DNA of 50,786 nt from Actinomyces naeslundii. GTDB taxonomy: Bacteria > Actinomycetota > Actinomycetes > Actinomycetales > Actinomycetaceae. The stretch covers positions 1 to 50,786 of the forward strand of contig NZ_MSRR01000017.1 of assembly GCF_001956585.1 (NCBI RefSeq). Reading direction: 5' to 3'. The translations under genes were made by a program, and so were the position numbers. Each line of letters starts with the position of its first letter. The stretch's first letter is position 1. This document shows, one piece after another, positions 24,662 to 33,374 of this stretch. The notes below the pieces were generated by a model, which saw only the letters and a list, made by a program, of their open reading frames with translations, had not been told where the DNA came from and searched no databases.

Positions 24662-26020
24662 TCAGCCCCTGCCTGAGGAGGCGGCCGCAGCCGGCTCGCC
24701 GCTGCCTGCGCCCGCCAGCTGCACCATGCCCGCCCCGAGTGTGCCGCCCTCGTGGGCGTCGATGAGGAGGAAGGCGCCGTCGGACCGGGAGACCGAGTAG
24801 TCGGCCAACGGCACCGGCGAGGCCAGACGCAGCCGCACCAGGCCGATGTCGTTGAGCTCCAGGGCGTCCGCCGGCACCGTGGTCAGGTCGTCCAGGTCGA
24901 GGCGGCCCTCAATGGCGCGCACGATCGCCTGGACCGTCTGGGCGCCGTGCTTGAGCAGCACCCGCGCCCGGGGGCGCAGGGGATCCTCGCTCAGCCAGGA
25001 CACGCGGGCGGCGACCTCGGTGAGCACCTGGGGCGCGTCGCCCGCCGCGGCCAAGGTGTCGCCGCGGGCCACGTCGACGTCGTCGGCCAGACGAACCGTC
25101 ACCGACTGACCCTCGACGGCCTCCTCCAGGCTGCGTTCACCCAGATCGATGCCGGCCACGTGCGAGCGCCTGCCCGACGGCAGGACCACCACGGGGTCGC
25201 CGACGCGCACCGTGCCCGAGGTGATCTGTCCGGCATAGCCCCGGTAGTCGCGCAGCTCGGACGTCGGCGCCGCACCCTGGGGACGGATGACCAGCTGGAC
25301 CGGGAGGCGGAAAGCACCCTCATCGCGGGCGGTGGGCAGGGACTCCAGAAGCCCCAGCAGGGTCGGCCCCTCGTAGAAGGGCGTGCTGGCCGAGGCCTCG
25401 ACGATGTTGTCGCCCAGGAGCGCGGAGGTCGGCAGGACATGGATCTTGGCCACGCCCAGCTCCGCGGCCACGGCGCGGATATCGGCCTCGATGGTCGCGT
25501 AGACCTCGGCGGAGAAGTCCACCAGGTCGATCTTGTTGACCGCGACGATGACGTGCGGGACCCGCAGGAGGGCGGCGACCGCCAGGTGGCGGCGCGTCTG
25601 CTCCAGGACCCCGTTGCGGGCGTCCACCAGCAGCACGACGACGTCGGCCGTGGAGCAGCCGGTGACCGTGTTGCGGGTGTACTGCACGTGCCCGGGGCAG
25701 TCGGCCAGGATGAAGGAGCGCTGCGGGGTGGCGAAGTAGCGGTAGGCGACGTCGATCGTGATGCCCTGCTCCCGCTCGGCCCGCAGACCGTCGGTCAGCA
25801 GTGCGAGATCGGCGCTGGTCAGCCCCCTGTCCAGGCTGACTCGCTCGACGGCGGCCAGCTGGTCCCGCAGGACGGACTTGGAGTCGAACAGCAGGCGGCC
25901 CACGAGCGTGGACTTGCCGTCGTCGACGCTGCCGGCGGTGGCCAGTCGCAGCAGCGAACCGCTGGCGGCGGCGCGCACCTCGGCCTCGGCGGGGATATCG
26001 GTGAGGGTGGGGGTGCTCAT
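24662..26020 (-). CDS. cysN: Sulfate adenylyltransferase subunit 1 (GTPase)
   Basis: GTP-hydrolysing subunit of ATP sulfurylase, which with CysD makes adenosine 5'-phosphosulfate (APS). Translation-factor-type G motifs: G1 GSVDDGKST at about 30-38, the G2 region with a conserved Thr (EQGITIDVAYRYF), G3 DCPGHVQY and G4 NKIDLVDF. Two beta-barrel domains follow, 452 residues in total. There is no APS-kinase (CysC) extension, in keeping with an APS-reductase pathway. Its ATG overlaps the cysD stop by one base (TGATG). Confidence 0.96.
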   Translation of the reverse strand: MSTPTLTDIPAEAEVRAAASGSLLRLATAGSVDDGKSTLVGRLLFDSKSVLRDQLAAVERVSLDRGLTSADLALLTDGLRAEREQGITIDVAYRYFATPQRSFILADCPGHVQYTRNTVTGCSTADVVVLLVDARNGVLEQTRRHLAVAALLRVPHVIVAVNKIDLVDFSAEVYATIEADIRAVAAELGVAKIHVLPTSALLGDNIVEASASTPFYEGPTLLGLLESLPTARDEGAFRLPVQLVIRPQGAAPTSELRDYRGYAGQITSGTVRVGDPVVVLPSGRRSHVAGIDLGERSLEEAVEGQSVTVRLADDVDVARGDTLAAAGDAPQVLTEVAARVSWLSEDPLRPRARVLLKHGAQTVQAIVRAIEGRLDLDDLTTVPADALELNDIGLVRLRLASPVPLADYSVSRSDGAFLLIDAHEGGTLGAGMVQLAGAGSGEPAAAASSGRG

Positions 26021-27030
26021 CAGAAGTAGCCCTCCTTCTTGCGGTCCTCCATGGCCGCCTCGCTCAGGCGGTCATCGGCGCGGGTGGCTCCCCGCTCGGT
26101 CAGGGTGGAGGCGGCGACCTCCAGAACGATGTCGTGGTTGGTGGCGGCGGCGGACTCGACGGCGCCGGTGCAGGACATGTCGCCCACGGTGCGGTATCGC
26201 ACCGTGCGAGTGACCACCTGCTCGCCGGCACGCAGCGAGTTGACGCCGCCGGCTGCCAGCCACATCCCGTCACGCAGGAAGACCTCGCGCTCATGGGCGT
26301 AGTAGAGGTCGGGCAGTGCGATGTCCTCACGCTCGATGTAGCGCCACACATCCAGCTCGGTCCAGTTGCTCAAGGGGAAGACCCGCACGTGCTCCCCGGG
26401 ACGGTGACGGGGATTGAGCAGGTTCCACAGCTCGGGGCGCTGGTTGCGTGGGTCCCACTGGCCGAACTCGTCGCGCAGGGAGACGATGCGCTCCTTGGCC
26501 CGGGCCTTCTCCTCGTCGCGGCGTCCGCCGCCGAAGACGCCGTCGAAGCCGCCCTCCTCGATGGCGTCGAGAAGCGGGATCGTCTGAAGCGGGTTGCGGG
26601 TGCCGTCGGTGCGCTCGCGCAGACGGCCGTCGTCGATGTAGTCCTGGACGCGGGCCACCACGAGCCGCAGACCGAGGTCCTCGACCGTCTGGTCACGGTA
26701 GGCCAGCACCTCGGGGAAGTTGTGGCCGGTGTCCACGTGCAGAACGGGGAAGGGGATCGGAGCGGGCCAGAAGGCCTTGCGCGCAAGGTGCAGCATGACT
26801 ACGGAGTCCTTGCCCCCGGAGAACAGCAGGACGGGGCGACGGCACTCGGCGGCGATCTCCCGGATGACGAGGATGGCCTCGGCCTCCAGGACGTCAAGGA
26901 TTCCCAGGGCCTCGGCAGCCGTGGGGGCCTCGTAAAGGTCGGCGAGGTCGGATGGTCCGGGGCCCAGCGCCTGAACGGGGTCAGGGGAGGGGGCCGGGGC
27001 GGGCTGGGTGTGGGTCAGGGTGATGCTCAT
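26020..27030 (-). CDS. cysD: Sulfate adenylyltransferase subunit 2
   Basis: Catalytic subunit of ATP sulfurylase, 336 residues. The PP-loop appears as PVLLFSGGKDSVVMLHLARKAF, followed by the typical PFPVLHVDTGHNFPEVLAYRD and FGGGRRDEEKARAKERI. The C-terminal region ends in AAMEDRKKEGYF, the usual CysD ending. The first 30 residues are Pro-rich and variable. ATG 27030 overlaps the cysH stop (ATGA). The longer frame starting at 27114 would overlap cysH extensively and is rejected. Confidence 0.96.
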   Translation of the reverse strand: MSITLTHTQPAPAPSPDPVQALGPGPSDLADLYEAPTAAEALGILDVLEAEAILVIREIAAECRRPVLLFSGGKDSVVMLHLARKAFWPAPIPFPVLHVDTGHNFPEVLAYRDQTVEDLGLRLVVARVQDYIDDGRLRERTDGTRNPLQTIPLLDAIEEGGFDGVFGGGRRDEEKARAKERIVSLRDEFGQWDPRNQRPELWNLLNPRHRPGEHVRVFPLSNWTELDVWRYIEREDIALPDLYYAHEREVFLRDGMWLAAGGVNSLRAGEQVVTRTVRYRTVGDMSCTGAVESAAATNHDIVLEVAASTLTERGATRADDRLSEAAMEDRKKEGYF

Positions 27031-27821
27031 AGGTGGATTCCGCATTCTGTCTTGGTGAATCCGGCCCAGCGGCCGGAACGGGGATCGTCTCCGGGTTTGA
27101 CTCGCGCTGTGCACGGGGCGCAGCCGATCGAGGGGTACCCGTCGTACAGGAGAGGATTGATGAGCACACCGTGCTGGTCGGCGTAGCCCGTCAGGTCATC
27201 CATGCTCCAGGCGGCCAGGGGGTTGATCTTGACGATCTCGTGGGTGAAGTCCCATCCGATCAGCGGCGTGCGGGTGCGGGTGGGGGCGTCCTCGCGGCGC
27301 ACCCCGGTGGCCCAGGCCTCGTAGCCGCTCAGGGCCCGGGCAAGCGGCTCGACCTTGCGCAGACGGCAGCAGGCGGCCGGGTCGCGCGACCACAGGTCCG
27401 GTCCGTAGCGCTCATCCTGCTCAGCCACGCTCAGTTCGGGAACCACGTCGACGACGGTGACGTCCATGGTGGCGGCCACCGCGTCGCGGGTGCCCATGGT
27501 CTCCGCGAAGTGGTAGCCGGTGTCCAGGAAGAGGACGTCGACGCCGGGCAGGACCCGGGAGACCACGTGCGGCAGGACGGCGTCGGCCATGGAGCAGGCC
27601 ACGGCCAGCGTGCCGGGGAAGTTCTGGGCCGCCCACTGGACGACGTCGAGTGCCGGGGCGTCGTCGCCGAGCTCGCGCGCGCCGGCCTCCGCCAGGGCGC
27701 GCAGCTCCTCCGTGGATCTCAGCGGAGCCCTGCCTGCGCCCTGCGACTTCGAGGCGGCAGCAGGATCGCGGTGTGGCGGGCCCAGGGGCACCCGGGCACT
27801 CTCAGCGGTTACGGCGCTCAC
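27027..27821 (-). CDS. cysH: Assimilatory adenylylsulfate (APS) reductase
   Basis: Reduces APS to sulfite. The 264-residue protein carries the iron-sulfur cysteines that mark APS rather than PAPS reductases: a Cys-Cys pair in DPAACCRLRK near residue 150 and Cys-Ala-Pro-Cys near residue 236. The catalytic Cys is in the C-terminal ECGIHL. FLDTGYHFAETM forms part of the nucleotide site. Thioredoxin or a similar reductant would recycle it. This agrees with the missing cysC. Its start overlaps the sir stop by four bases. Confidence 0.95.
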   Translation of the reverse strand: MSAVTAESARVPLGPPHRDPAAASKSQGAGRAPLRSTEELRALAEAGARELGDDAPALDVVQWAAQNFPGTLAVACSMADAVLPHVVSRVLPGVDVLFLDTGYHFAETMGTRDAVAATMDVTVVDVVPELSVAEQDERYGPDLWSRDPAACCRLRKVEPLARALSGYEAWATGVRREDAPTRTRTPLIGWDFTHEIVKINPLAAWSMDDLTGYADQHGVLINPLLYDGYPSIGCAPCTARVKPGDDPRSGRWAGFTKTECGIHL

Positions 27822-29521
27822 TGCAGGGCCTCCTCATCGGCTCGGTGCGCCCACTGGGCGAAGGTCTCCTCGGGGACGCGCTGGTCCAGGTAGCGGCGCA
27901 CCAGGCGCTCGACGTAGTCGGTCAGGCCGGAGGCGGGAACCTTGAGACCCCGCACCGTACGGCCCAGGCCGGCCTCGGCGCGTCCGTCGGTGGCCAGCCC
28001 ACCGCCCAGGTGCACCTGGAAGCCGGGCACCTGCTCGCCGTCGACCGTGATGATCTGGCCCTTGAGGCCGATGTCCGCGATCTGGATGCGGGCGCAGGAG
28101 TTCGGGCAGCCGTTGACGGTCAGGGTGATGCGCCGCTCGAGGTCGGTGTCGGCCAGGCGCGCGTCGAGCTCGGCCGATACGCGCGCCGCCAGCCTTTTGG
28201 TCTCCACGATCGCGAACTTGCAGAACTCCAGCCCGGTGCAGGCCAGGGTCGAGCGGGTGAAAGCACCCGGATCGGGATCGAGCCCCAGCTCTCGCAGGCC
28301 CGCGACGGCGTCGTCGACCCTGTCAGCCGGCACGTCCAGGAGCAGCAGGTTCTGCAGCGGGGTGGTGCGCACCCGGTCCGAGCCGACCCGGCTGGCCAGG
28401 TCGGCCAGGCCCAGCAGGACGTCACCGCTCAACCGGCCGACGGGTGGCTTGGCCCCCACCCAGAAGCGGCCGTCCTTCTGCTCATGGACGCCGATGTGGT
28501 CGGAGTCCCCGCTCGGCTCCTCAGGTGCCGGGCCATCGGGCAGGGCGCGTCCCAGGTAGTCGTCCTGGAGGACCTGGCGGAACCTCTCCGGCCCCCACTC
28601 GGCCATGAGGAACTTCAGTCGGGCCTTGTTGCGCAGGCGACGGTAGCCGTAGTCGCGGAAGATACGGATGACGCCGTACCAGACGTCGAGGGCATCCTCC
28701 GGCGTGACGAAGGCCCCCAGCCGCTGGCCCAGACGTGGGGCGGTGGACAGGGCGCCGGCCACCCACAGGTCGTAGCCGGGACCGAGCTCGGGGTGGTTGA
28801 CGCCGACGAAGGAGATGTCGTTGATCTCGTGAAGGATGTCGAGGCTGGGGGAGCCGGTGATGGCGGTCTTGAACTTGCGGGGCAGATTGGCCAGCTCCGG
28901 GTCTCCCAGGTAGGTGTCCTTGATGGCCCGTGCCAGCGGGGTCGGATCGATGACCTCGTCCTTGGCGATGCCGGCCACCGGGGAGACCAGGAACCCCCGG
29001 GGCGTGTCCCCGCAGCCCTCGATGGTGGTCAGCCCCACCGACTCCAGGCGCTGCCACAGCTCGGGCACGCTGCCGATCTCCACCCAGTGGAGCTGGATGT
29101 TCTGGCGATCGGTGATGTCGGCGGTGCCGCGGGCGAAGTCGTTGGAGACCGAGCCCAGTACGCGAAGCTGCTCGCGGCTCAGGCTCCCACCGTCCAGACG
29201 CACCCGCTGCAGGAAGTAGCGGTCGGAGAGCTCGGAGGCATCCAGCCGGGCCGTGCGGCCGCCGTCGATTCCCTGCTTGCGCTGGGTGTACAGACCCCAC
29301 CAGCGGAAACGGCCGTTGAGGTCGTCGGGTGCGATGGTCTCGTAGCCGCCTGGGCCGTAGATGTTCATGATCCGGTCGCGTACCGCCAGCGGAGCCCCGT
29401 CCTGCTTGAAGGCCTCGTTGTCATTGAGCGGCTCGCGCCCGTCGAGGGCCCACTGGCCGTTCGACCGGGCCTTGCGCGGCGGGCGCACGGTGCGGACAGG
29501 TGGCGTGACGGTGGTGGTCAT
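27818..29521 (-). CDS. sir: Ferredoxin-type sulfite (nitrite/sulfite) reductase
   Basis: Six-electron reduction of sulfite to sulfide, 567 residues, with siroheme and a 4Fe-4S cluster. The cluster ligands are seen as CTGLEFC (about 425-431) and NGCPNSC (about 468-474), the Cys-X5-Cys and Cys-X3-Cys spacing. The N-terminal ferredoxin-like repeats precede them (TDRQNIQLHWVEIG and GCGDTPRGFLVSP). Sulfite is preferred over nitrite as substrate because of the operon. ATG 29521 has a near-perfect GGAGGAG. No ferredoxin gene follows, unlike cysX in C. glutamicum. Expression is probably controlled by the leader peptide at 29710-29796. Confidence 0.94.
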   Translation of the reverse strand: MTTTVTPPVRTVRPPRKARSNGQWALDGREPLNDNEAFKQDGAPLAVRDRIMNIYGPGGYETIAPDDLNGRFRWWGLYTQRKQGIDGGRTARLDASELSDRYFLQRVRLDGGSLSREQLRVLGSVSNDFARGTADITDRQNIQLHWVEIGSVPELWQRLESVGLTTIEGCGDTPRGFLVSPVAGIAKDEVIDPTPLARAIKDTYLGDPELANLPRKFKTAITGSPSLDILHEINDISFVGVNHPELGPGYDLWVAGALSTAPRLGQRLGAFVTPEDALDVWYGVIRIFRDYGYRRLRNKARLKFLMAEWGPERFRQVLQDDYLGRALPDGPAPEEPSGDSDHIGVHEQKDGRFWVGAKPPVGRLSGDVLLGLADLASRVGSDRVRTTPLQNLLLLDVPADRVDDAVAGLRELGLDPDPGAFTRSTLACTGLEFCKFAIVETKRLAARVSAELDARLADTDLERRITLTVNGCPNSCARIQIADIGLKGQIITVDGEQVPGFQVHLGGGLATDGRAEAGLGRTVRGLKVPASGLTDYVERLVRRYLDQRVPEETFAQWAHRADEEALQ

Positions 29522-29709
29522 TGCTCCTCCATGACGGTGGTGTGTCATTGGCACATGAGGAGCGTCCGGGGCGGCCTGGTGCGCTGCTTCATACAGAGCC
29601 TGCAGAGCCGTTCGGTTGGCGTCAGCCGTCTCAACGGGGCCTTCCGGACGCTTCATTGCGCCGGATACCTCGTTGCGGGGTTTGAAGTCCCCGTGGTGTC
29701 AGGCGCTGG

Positions 29710-29796
29710 TCAGGCCCGACAACACATGACCGCGTGAGCACGCAGAATGTCAGCGGGATAAGCACCGCTGAGAAGAACTGCGTGAGAGAAGGTCAT
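29710..29796 (-). CDS. Cysteine-responsive leader peptide (28 codons, predicted leaderless)
   Basis: A small reading frame of 28 codons ends in RAHAVMCCRA, with the two Cys codons (TGT TGT) just before the stop. Its ATG lies exactly seven bases after a good -10 element, so the transcript would start at or beside the ATG, and there is no Shine-Dalgarno site. In mycobacteria, poly-Cys leaderless small frames ahead of sulfur genes attenuate operon expression when cysteinyl-tRNA is plentiful. The same role is inferred here. A small hairpin (CGGGG/CCCCG, 29676-29693) lies between this frame and sir. The sequence is direct; the mechanism is inference. Confidence 0.75.
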   Translation of the reverse strand: MTFSHAVLLSGAYPADILRAHAVMCCRA

Positions 29797-29803
29797 GGCC
29801 GAA

Positions 29804-29832
29804 ACAATAGCGACGGGTTTATCTGACAGCAA
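29804..29832 (-). promoter_or_regulatory. Promoter of the sulfate assimilation operon
   Basis: On the minus strand, -35 TTGCTG (29832-29827), a 17-base spacer and -10 TATTGT (29809-29804). Both boxes are close to the sigma-70 consensus and the spacing is ideal. The seven bases after the -10 lead straight to the leader ATG. Confidence 0.72.
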
Positions 29833-29998
29833 GCAAGAACGATATGTGCTTCCAGTCACGACGTCGTTGCCAAGGGTGAACTTTTCCGCGTAGGGAAGCG
29901 GAAACAGGGTGTCCCTACACGAGACATGTACTCGTCCGGGGGCGGGAAGGGCGGGAATGGTCGGGAGCGGGGCGTGACCTGCCGGCTCGCGCTCGCGG

Positions 29999-30823
29999 CT
30001 ACGCGCCCAGCTCGCGATCTCGTTCGACGATGGCCTCGAAGGCGCGTACGACGGCGTCGGAGAAACCTGCGCGCTCCAGGGCCACCATCCCAGCCACTGA
30101 CGTACCGCCGGGGGAGCAGACAGCGTCGATGAGGTCGGCCGGAGTGCGGCCGTGTCCGCCCTCGGCGGTGCGCTGGGCCTCGGTCTGCACGGTACGGGCG
30201 GTCCCCAGTACCGCCTGGGCCACGATCTGGACGGCCAGGGCCTTGGGGATGCCCCCCATGACGCCGGCGCGCGCCAAGGCGTCGACGAAGGCGCACACCA
30301 GGGCGGGGGAGGATCCCGCCAGGCCGATGAAGGCGGAGAAGTCCTTCTCCTCCAGGATGACGGTGCGACCGATGGACTCCATGAGGGTGCGTACCGTCTC
30401 CAGGTCGTGAGCGCTGGCGTTGCGCCCCGGGGCCAGCGCCGTCATCGACTCGCCCACGGCCGCCGCCATGTTCGGCATGGTGCGCACCACCCGGGTGCCT
30501 GCCGGCAGCAGCGACTCCAGGCGCTCGAGCGTCAGACCGGCCGCGATGGAGACCACCAGGGGCTTGCTGCGGCCGATGGCCTCGGACAGGCGGGTCAGGA
30601 CGCTGGGAATGACGTAGGGCTTGAGGCCCAGGATGAGGACGTCACTGCGCGAGACCAGGTCTGCTGCGTCGGGCACGTGGACCGCACCGACCTGGTCGGC
30701 CAGGCGCTCGGCGGAGCCGTGCTTGCTGGTGAGCAGGAGGTGCCCGGCCGGCGTTCCCGCGGCCACCGCCCCTCGCACGATCGCGCTGACCATGTTGCCG
30801 GCACCGATGAACCCGATACGCAT
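29999..30823 (-). CDS. proC: Pyrroline-5-carboxylate reductase
   Basis: Last step of proline synthesis, NAD(P)H-dependent, 274 residues. The Rossmann start is MRIGFIGAGNMVSAIVRGAV. VVRTMPNMAAAVGESMTAL and the C-terminal signature around SSPALVCAFVDALARAGVMGGIPKALA are diagnostic of ProC. The dimerization helices lie in the last 110 residues. ATG 30823 is preceded by AGGAGG on the minus strand. The upstream 478-base region on its downstream side contains the sulfur operon promoter and leader. It stands alone with no proA or proB nearby. Confidence 0.96.
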   Translation of the reverse strand: MRIGFIGAGNMVSAIVRGAVAAGTPAGHLLLTSKHGSAERLADQVGAVHVPDAADLVSRSDVLILGLKPYVIPSVLTRLSEAIGRSKPLVVSIAAGLTLERLESLLPAGTRVVRTMPNMAAAVGESMTALAPGRNASAHDLETVRTLMESIGRTVILEEKDFSAFIGLAGSSPALVCAFVDALARAGVMGGIPKALAVQIVAQAVLGTARTVQTEAQRTAEGGHGRTPADLIDAVCSPGGTSVAGMVALERAGFSDAVVRAFEAIVERDRELGA

Positions 30824-30944
30824 GAAGGCCTCCTGCTCGTCTGTGATGTGAGGCCATCACGGTACCGCGCCGGTGCGCCGGGAGGAGTGACTTCCGGGGA
30901 GTCGGTCGGTTCGTGGTGAGGGCTCCCGCTGCCGCCGACCGGTC

Positions 30945-32312
30945 TCAGAGCACCATGGCGGCGATCCACCCGGCGATGAGCAGGGGGATGTTGAAGTGGA
31001 GGAAGGTCGGGATGACTGAGTCGCGCATGTGGTCGTGCTGTCCGTCGGCGTTGAGACCCGCCGTGGGGCCCAGCGTGGAGTCCGACGCCGGTGAGCCGGC
31101 GTCCCCCAGCGCTCCCGCGGTCCCGATGAGGGAGACCGTGGCAACCGGCGAGAAGCCCAGGGACAGGCACAGCGGCACGTAGATCGCCGAGATGATCGGC
31201 AGGGTGGAGAAGGACGAGCCGATTCCCATGGTCACGATGAGGCCCACGAGCAGCATGACGAAGGCGGCCGCGGGCTTGGAGCCGGCGAACATGGAGGTCG
31301 CCGACTTCACCAGCGGCTCGATCTGCTTGGTCTCCTTGAGGACATTGGCGAAGCCCTGGGCCGTGATCATGATGAGCCCGATGAGGGCCATCATCCGCAT
31401 GCCGCCGGTGAAGACGTCGTCGGCCTCGGCAATGGTGACGACCCGTGTGGCCATGAACAGCAGCAGGCCCATGAGCGCCCCGACCAGGAGCGGATCGGCC
31501 TTGGACTCCGTCCAGGTCAGAACGGTCTGGACCGCGAAGCAGGCGAGGACGGCGATCAGTGCGATCGCCACCTTGCGGCGGTCGATCTCGGCGGGACCGG
31601 AGATCTCCTCGCCCGAGCTGGTGTCACTGCCGGTATCGATCCGGTAGGTACGGGGCTTGCGGTAGGTGACGAACACGGCGATGAGCAGGCCCACAACCAT
31701 GCCCAGCGCCGGGATCCCCATGGCGTGGGTGGCTGAGATGTGGGAGACGTCCAGGCCGGCGTCCTTGATGTTGGCGTAGAGGATGTCGTGGAGGAAGACC
31801 CGTCCGAAGCCCAGCGGCAGAAACATGTAGGTGGTGACCAGCCCGAAGGTGATCGCGCAGGTCACCGCTCGGCGGTCCAGCTGCAGTCGGCTCATGACGA
31901 TGAGCAGCGGCGGAACCACGAGCGGAATGAAGGCGATGTGAACCGGGATGAGGTTCTGACTCATGACTGCCATGGCCGTCAGGCCGCCCAGCAGCAGCAT
32001 GGTCGTCATGCGCACGGCCCGCTTGGAGGTGGAACCGTCCTCGGTCTCGATCCTGGCGATGAGCCAGTTCGCCAGCAGCTGGGGCAGGCCAGAGTGCGCC
32101 ACTGCCATGGCGAAGGCCCCCAGCAGCGCGTAGGACAGGGCGATCTTGGCCCCGGCGGCCAGCCCGTCCTGGAAGGCCACCATCGTCTCGCTGATTCCCA
32201 GGCCGGCGGTCAGACCTCCCACGAGTGCGCCGACGAACAGCGAGAGCACCACATGGACGCGCAGCATCGCCAGGACGAGCATGACCAGGACGGCAAGGAT
32301 GACGGCGTTCAC
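30945..32312 (-). CDS. Na+/H+ antiporter family (NhaC-like) transporter
   Basis: Integral membrane protein of 455 residues with about 11-12 hydrophobic segments, no signal peptide and a short charged central loop (about 245-275, rich in Ser/Glu/Asp). Repeats such as VVLSLFVGALVGGLTAGLGI and GIGSSFSTLPIISAIYVPLC, and the ending TLGPTAGLNADGQHDH, fit the Na+/H+ antiporter (NhaC/YuiF) superfamily. Ion specificity cannot be read from the sequence; it could also move amino acids. GTG 32312 has GGAAGG at a 6-base spacing on the minus strand. The longer frame to 33131 passes through the divergent SDR gene and is rejected. Proton/sodium balance in an oral habitat is a plausible use. Confidence 0.85.
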   Translation of the reverse strand: MNAVILAVLVMLVLAMLRVHVVLSLFVGALVGGLTAGLGISETMVAFQDGLAAGAKIALSYALLGAFAMAVAHSGLPQLLANWLIARIETEDGSTSKRAVRMTTMLLLGGLTAMAVMSQNLIPVHIAFIPLVVPPLLIVMSRLQLDRRAVTCAITFGLVTTYMFLPLGFGRVFLHDILYANIKDAGLDVSHISATHAMGIPALGMVVGLLIAVFVTYRKPRTYRIDTGSDTSSGEEISGPAEIDRRKVAIALIAVLACFAVQTVLTWTESKADPLLVGALMGLLLFMATRVVTIAEADDVFTGGMRMMALIGLIMITAQGFANVLKETKQIEPLVKSATSMFAGSKPAAAFVMLLVGLIVTMGIGSSFSTLPIISAIYVPLCLSLGFSPVATVSLIGTAGALGDAGSPASDSTLGPTAGLNADGQHDHMRDSVIPTFLHFNIPLLIAGWIAAMVL

Positions 32313-32420
32313 GGGGTGCCTTCCGATGGGGTACCGGGTTGTGCGGTTCGGACGGACCGGGGGCAGCCGAATCGGGGCCGATTGTGCCAGGTGAGCGTGA
32401 CGAGGACGTATCGTGGAACG

Positions 32421-33203
32421 GTGAGCGAGAACCAGCATGACGTCACCAGCAGCTCTTCCCCGGTCCGCCGCGCCCTCGTGACCGGGGCCTCCACGGGTAT
32501 CGGCGCCGCTACCGTCCGGCTCCTGCGCTCCCACGGCTGGGAGGTCGTGGCCACCGCCCGGCGGGTGGAGCGCCTTGGGACGCTGGCCGACGAGACCGGC
32601 TGCACCTGGGTGGCCGCCGACCTTCAGGTGCCGGGCGACGTTGAGCGTCTGGCCCGAGAGGTGCTCGACGGTGGCCCGGTCGACGCGGTCGTCAATAACG
32701 CCGGCGGTGCGCTGGGAGTGGATCCGGTTGCTGAGGGCAGCGCCCAGGAGTGGGCCACCATGTACGAGCGCAACGTCCTGGCGGCCCTGCGCGTGAGCCA
32801 GGCCTTCCTGCCCGGCATGCGCGAGCGGGGCGGCGACCTGGTCTTCCTCACCTCCACGGCCGCCCACGACACCTACCCCGGCGGTGGCGGTTACGTGGCC
32901 GCCAAGCACGCCGAGCGGATCATCGCGAACACGCTGCGCCTGGAGCTGGTGGGTGAGCCGGTGCGTGTCATCGAGATCGCGCCCGGCATGGTGGCCACCG
33001 AGGAGTTCTCCCTCAACCGTCTCCACGGTGACTCCGAGGCAGCTGCGAAGGTGTACGCCGGCGTGGCCGAGCCGCTCAGCGCCGACGACGTCGCCGCCTG
33101 CATCGCCTGGACGCTGGAGCTGCCCGCCCACGTCAACATCGACTCCATGGTGGTGCGGCCGCGGGCCCAGGCCTCCAACACGCTGGTGGCCCGGAAGCAG
33201 TAA
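32421..33203 (+). CDS. Short-chain dehydrogenase/reductase (YdfG-like)
   Basis: NAD(P)-dependent oxidoreductase, 260 residues. The cofactor loop is TGASTGIG at about 27-34, NNAGG supports the fold, and the catalytic Ser sits 13 residues before the Tyr of YVAAK (TSTAAHDTYPGGGGYVAAK). The C-terminal part (PGMVATEEFSLNRLHGD, HVNIDSMVVRPRAQ) resembles E. coli YdfG, which acts on 3-hydroxy acids such as L-allo-threonine. The exact substrate is unknown. GTG 32421 is 108 bases from the divergent antiporter start. The upstream frame to 31740 is a read-through of the antiporter region. Confidence 0.92.
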   Translation: MSENQHDVTSSSSPVRRALVTGASTGIGAATVRLLRSHGWEVVATARRVERLGTLADETGCTWVAADLQVPGDVERLAREVLDGGPVDAVVNNAGGALGVDPVAEGSAQEWATMYERNVLAALRVSQAFLPGMRERGGDLVFLTSTAAHDTYPGGGGYVAAKHAERIIANTLRLELVGEPVRVIEIAPGMVATEEFSLNRLHGDSEAAAKVYAGVAEPLSADDVAACIAWTLELPAHVNIDSMVVRPRAQASNTLVARKQ

Positions 33204-33374
33204 GGGATCCGGGCTTGTCCCAGGACTGGTCGTCCACTGGTGCTCGGCTCATGGACTGTGAGCGGATTGCCTGACACAGGCGGTCCACAGGTCTGACCTG
33301 CTGCGGGCACAGTACGGGGCCCTAGCGTCTGCTCCAGCCCCGGCCGGGCCGGGAACCAGACTGAAAGGACCCCC

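Noticed and set aside
27650-29737. Plus-strand frame of 695 codons across cysH and sir
   Set aside because: Antisense to two well-supported enzymes with catalytic Cys motifs, and composition typical of a mirror frame.
31740-32420. Plus-strand extension of the SDR gene to 31740, and minus-strand extension of the antiporter to 33131
   Set aside because: Both extensions run through the other gene. The GTG starts at 32421 and 32312 fit the families' N-termini, and the antiporter start has a ribosome site.
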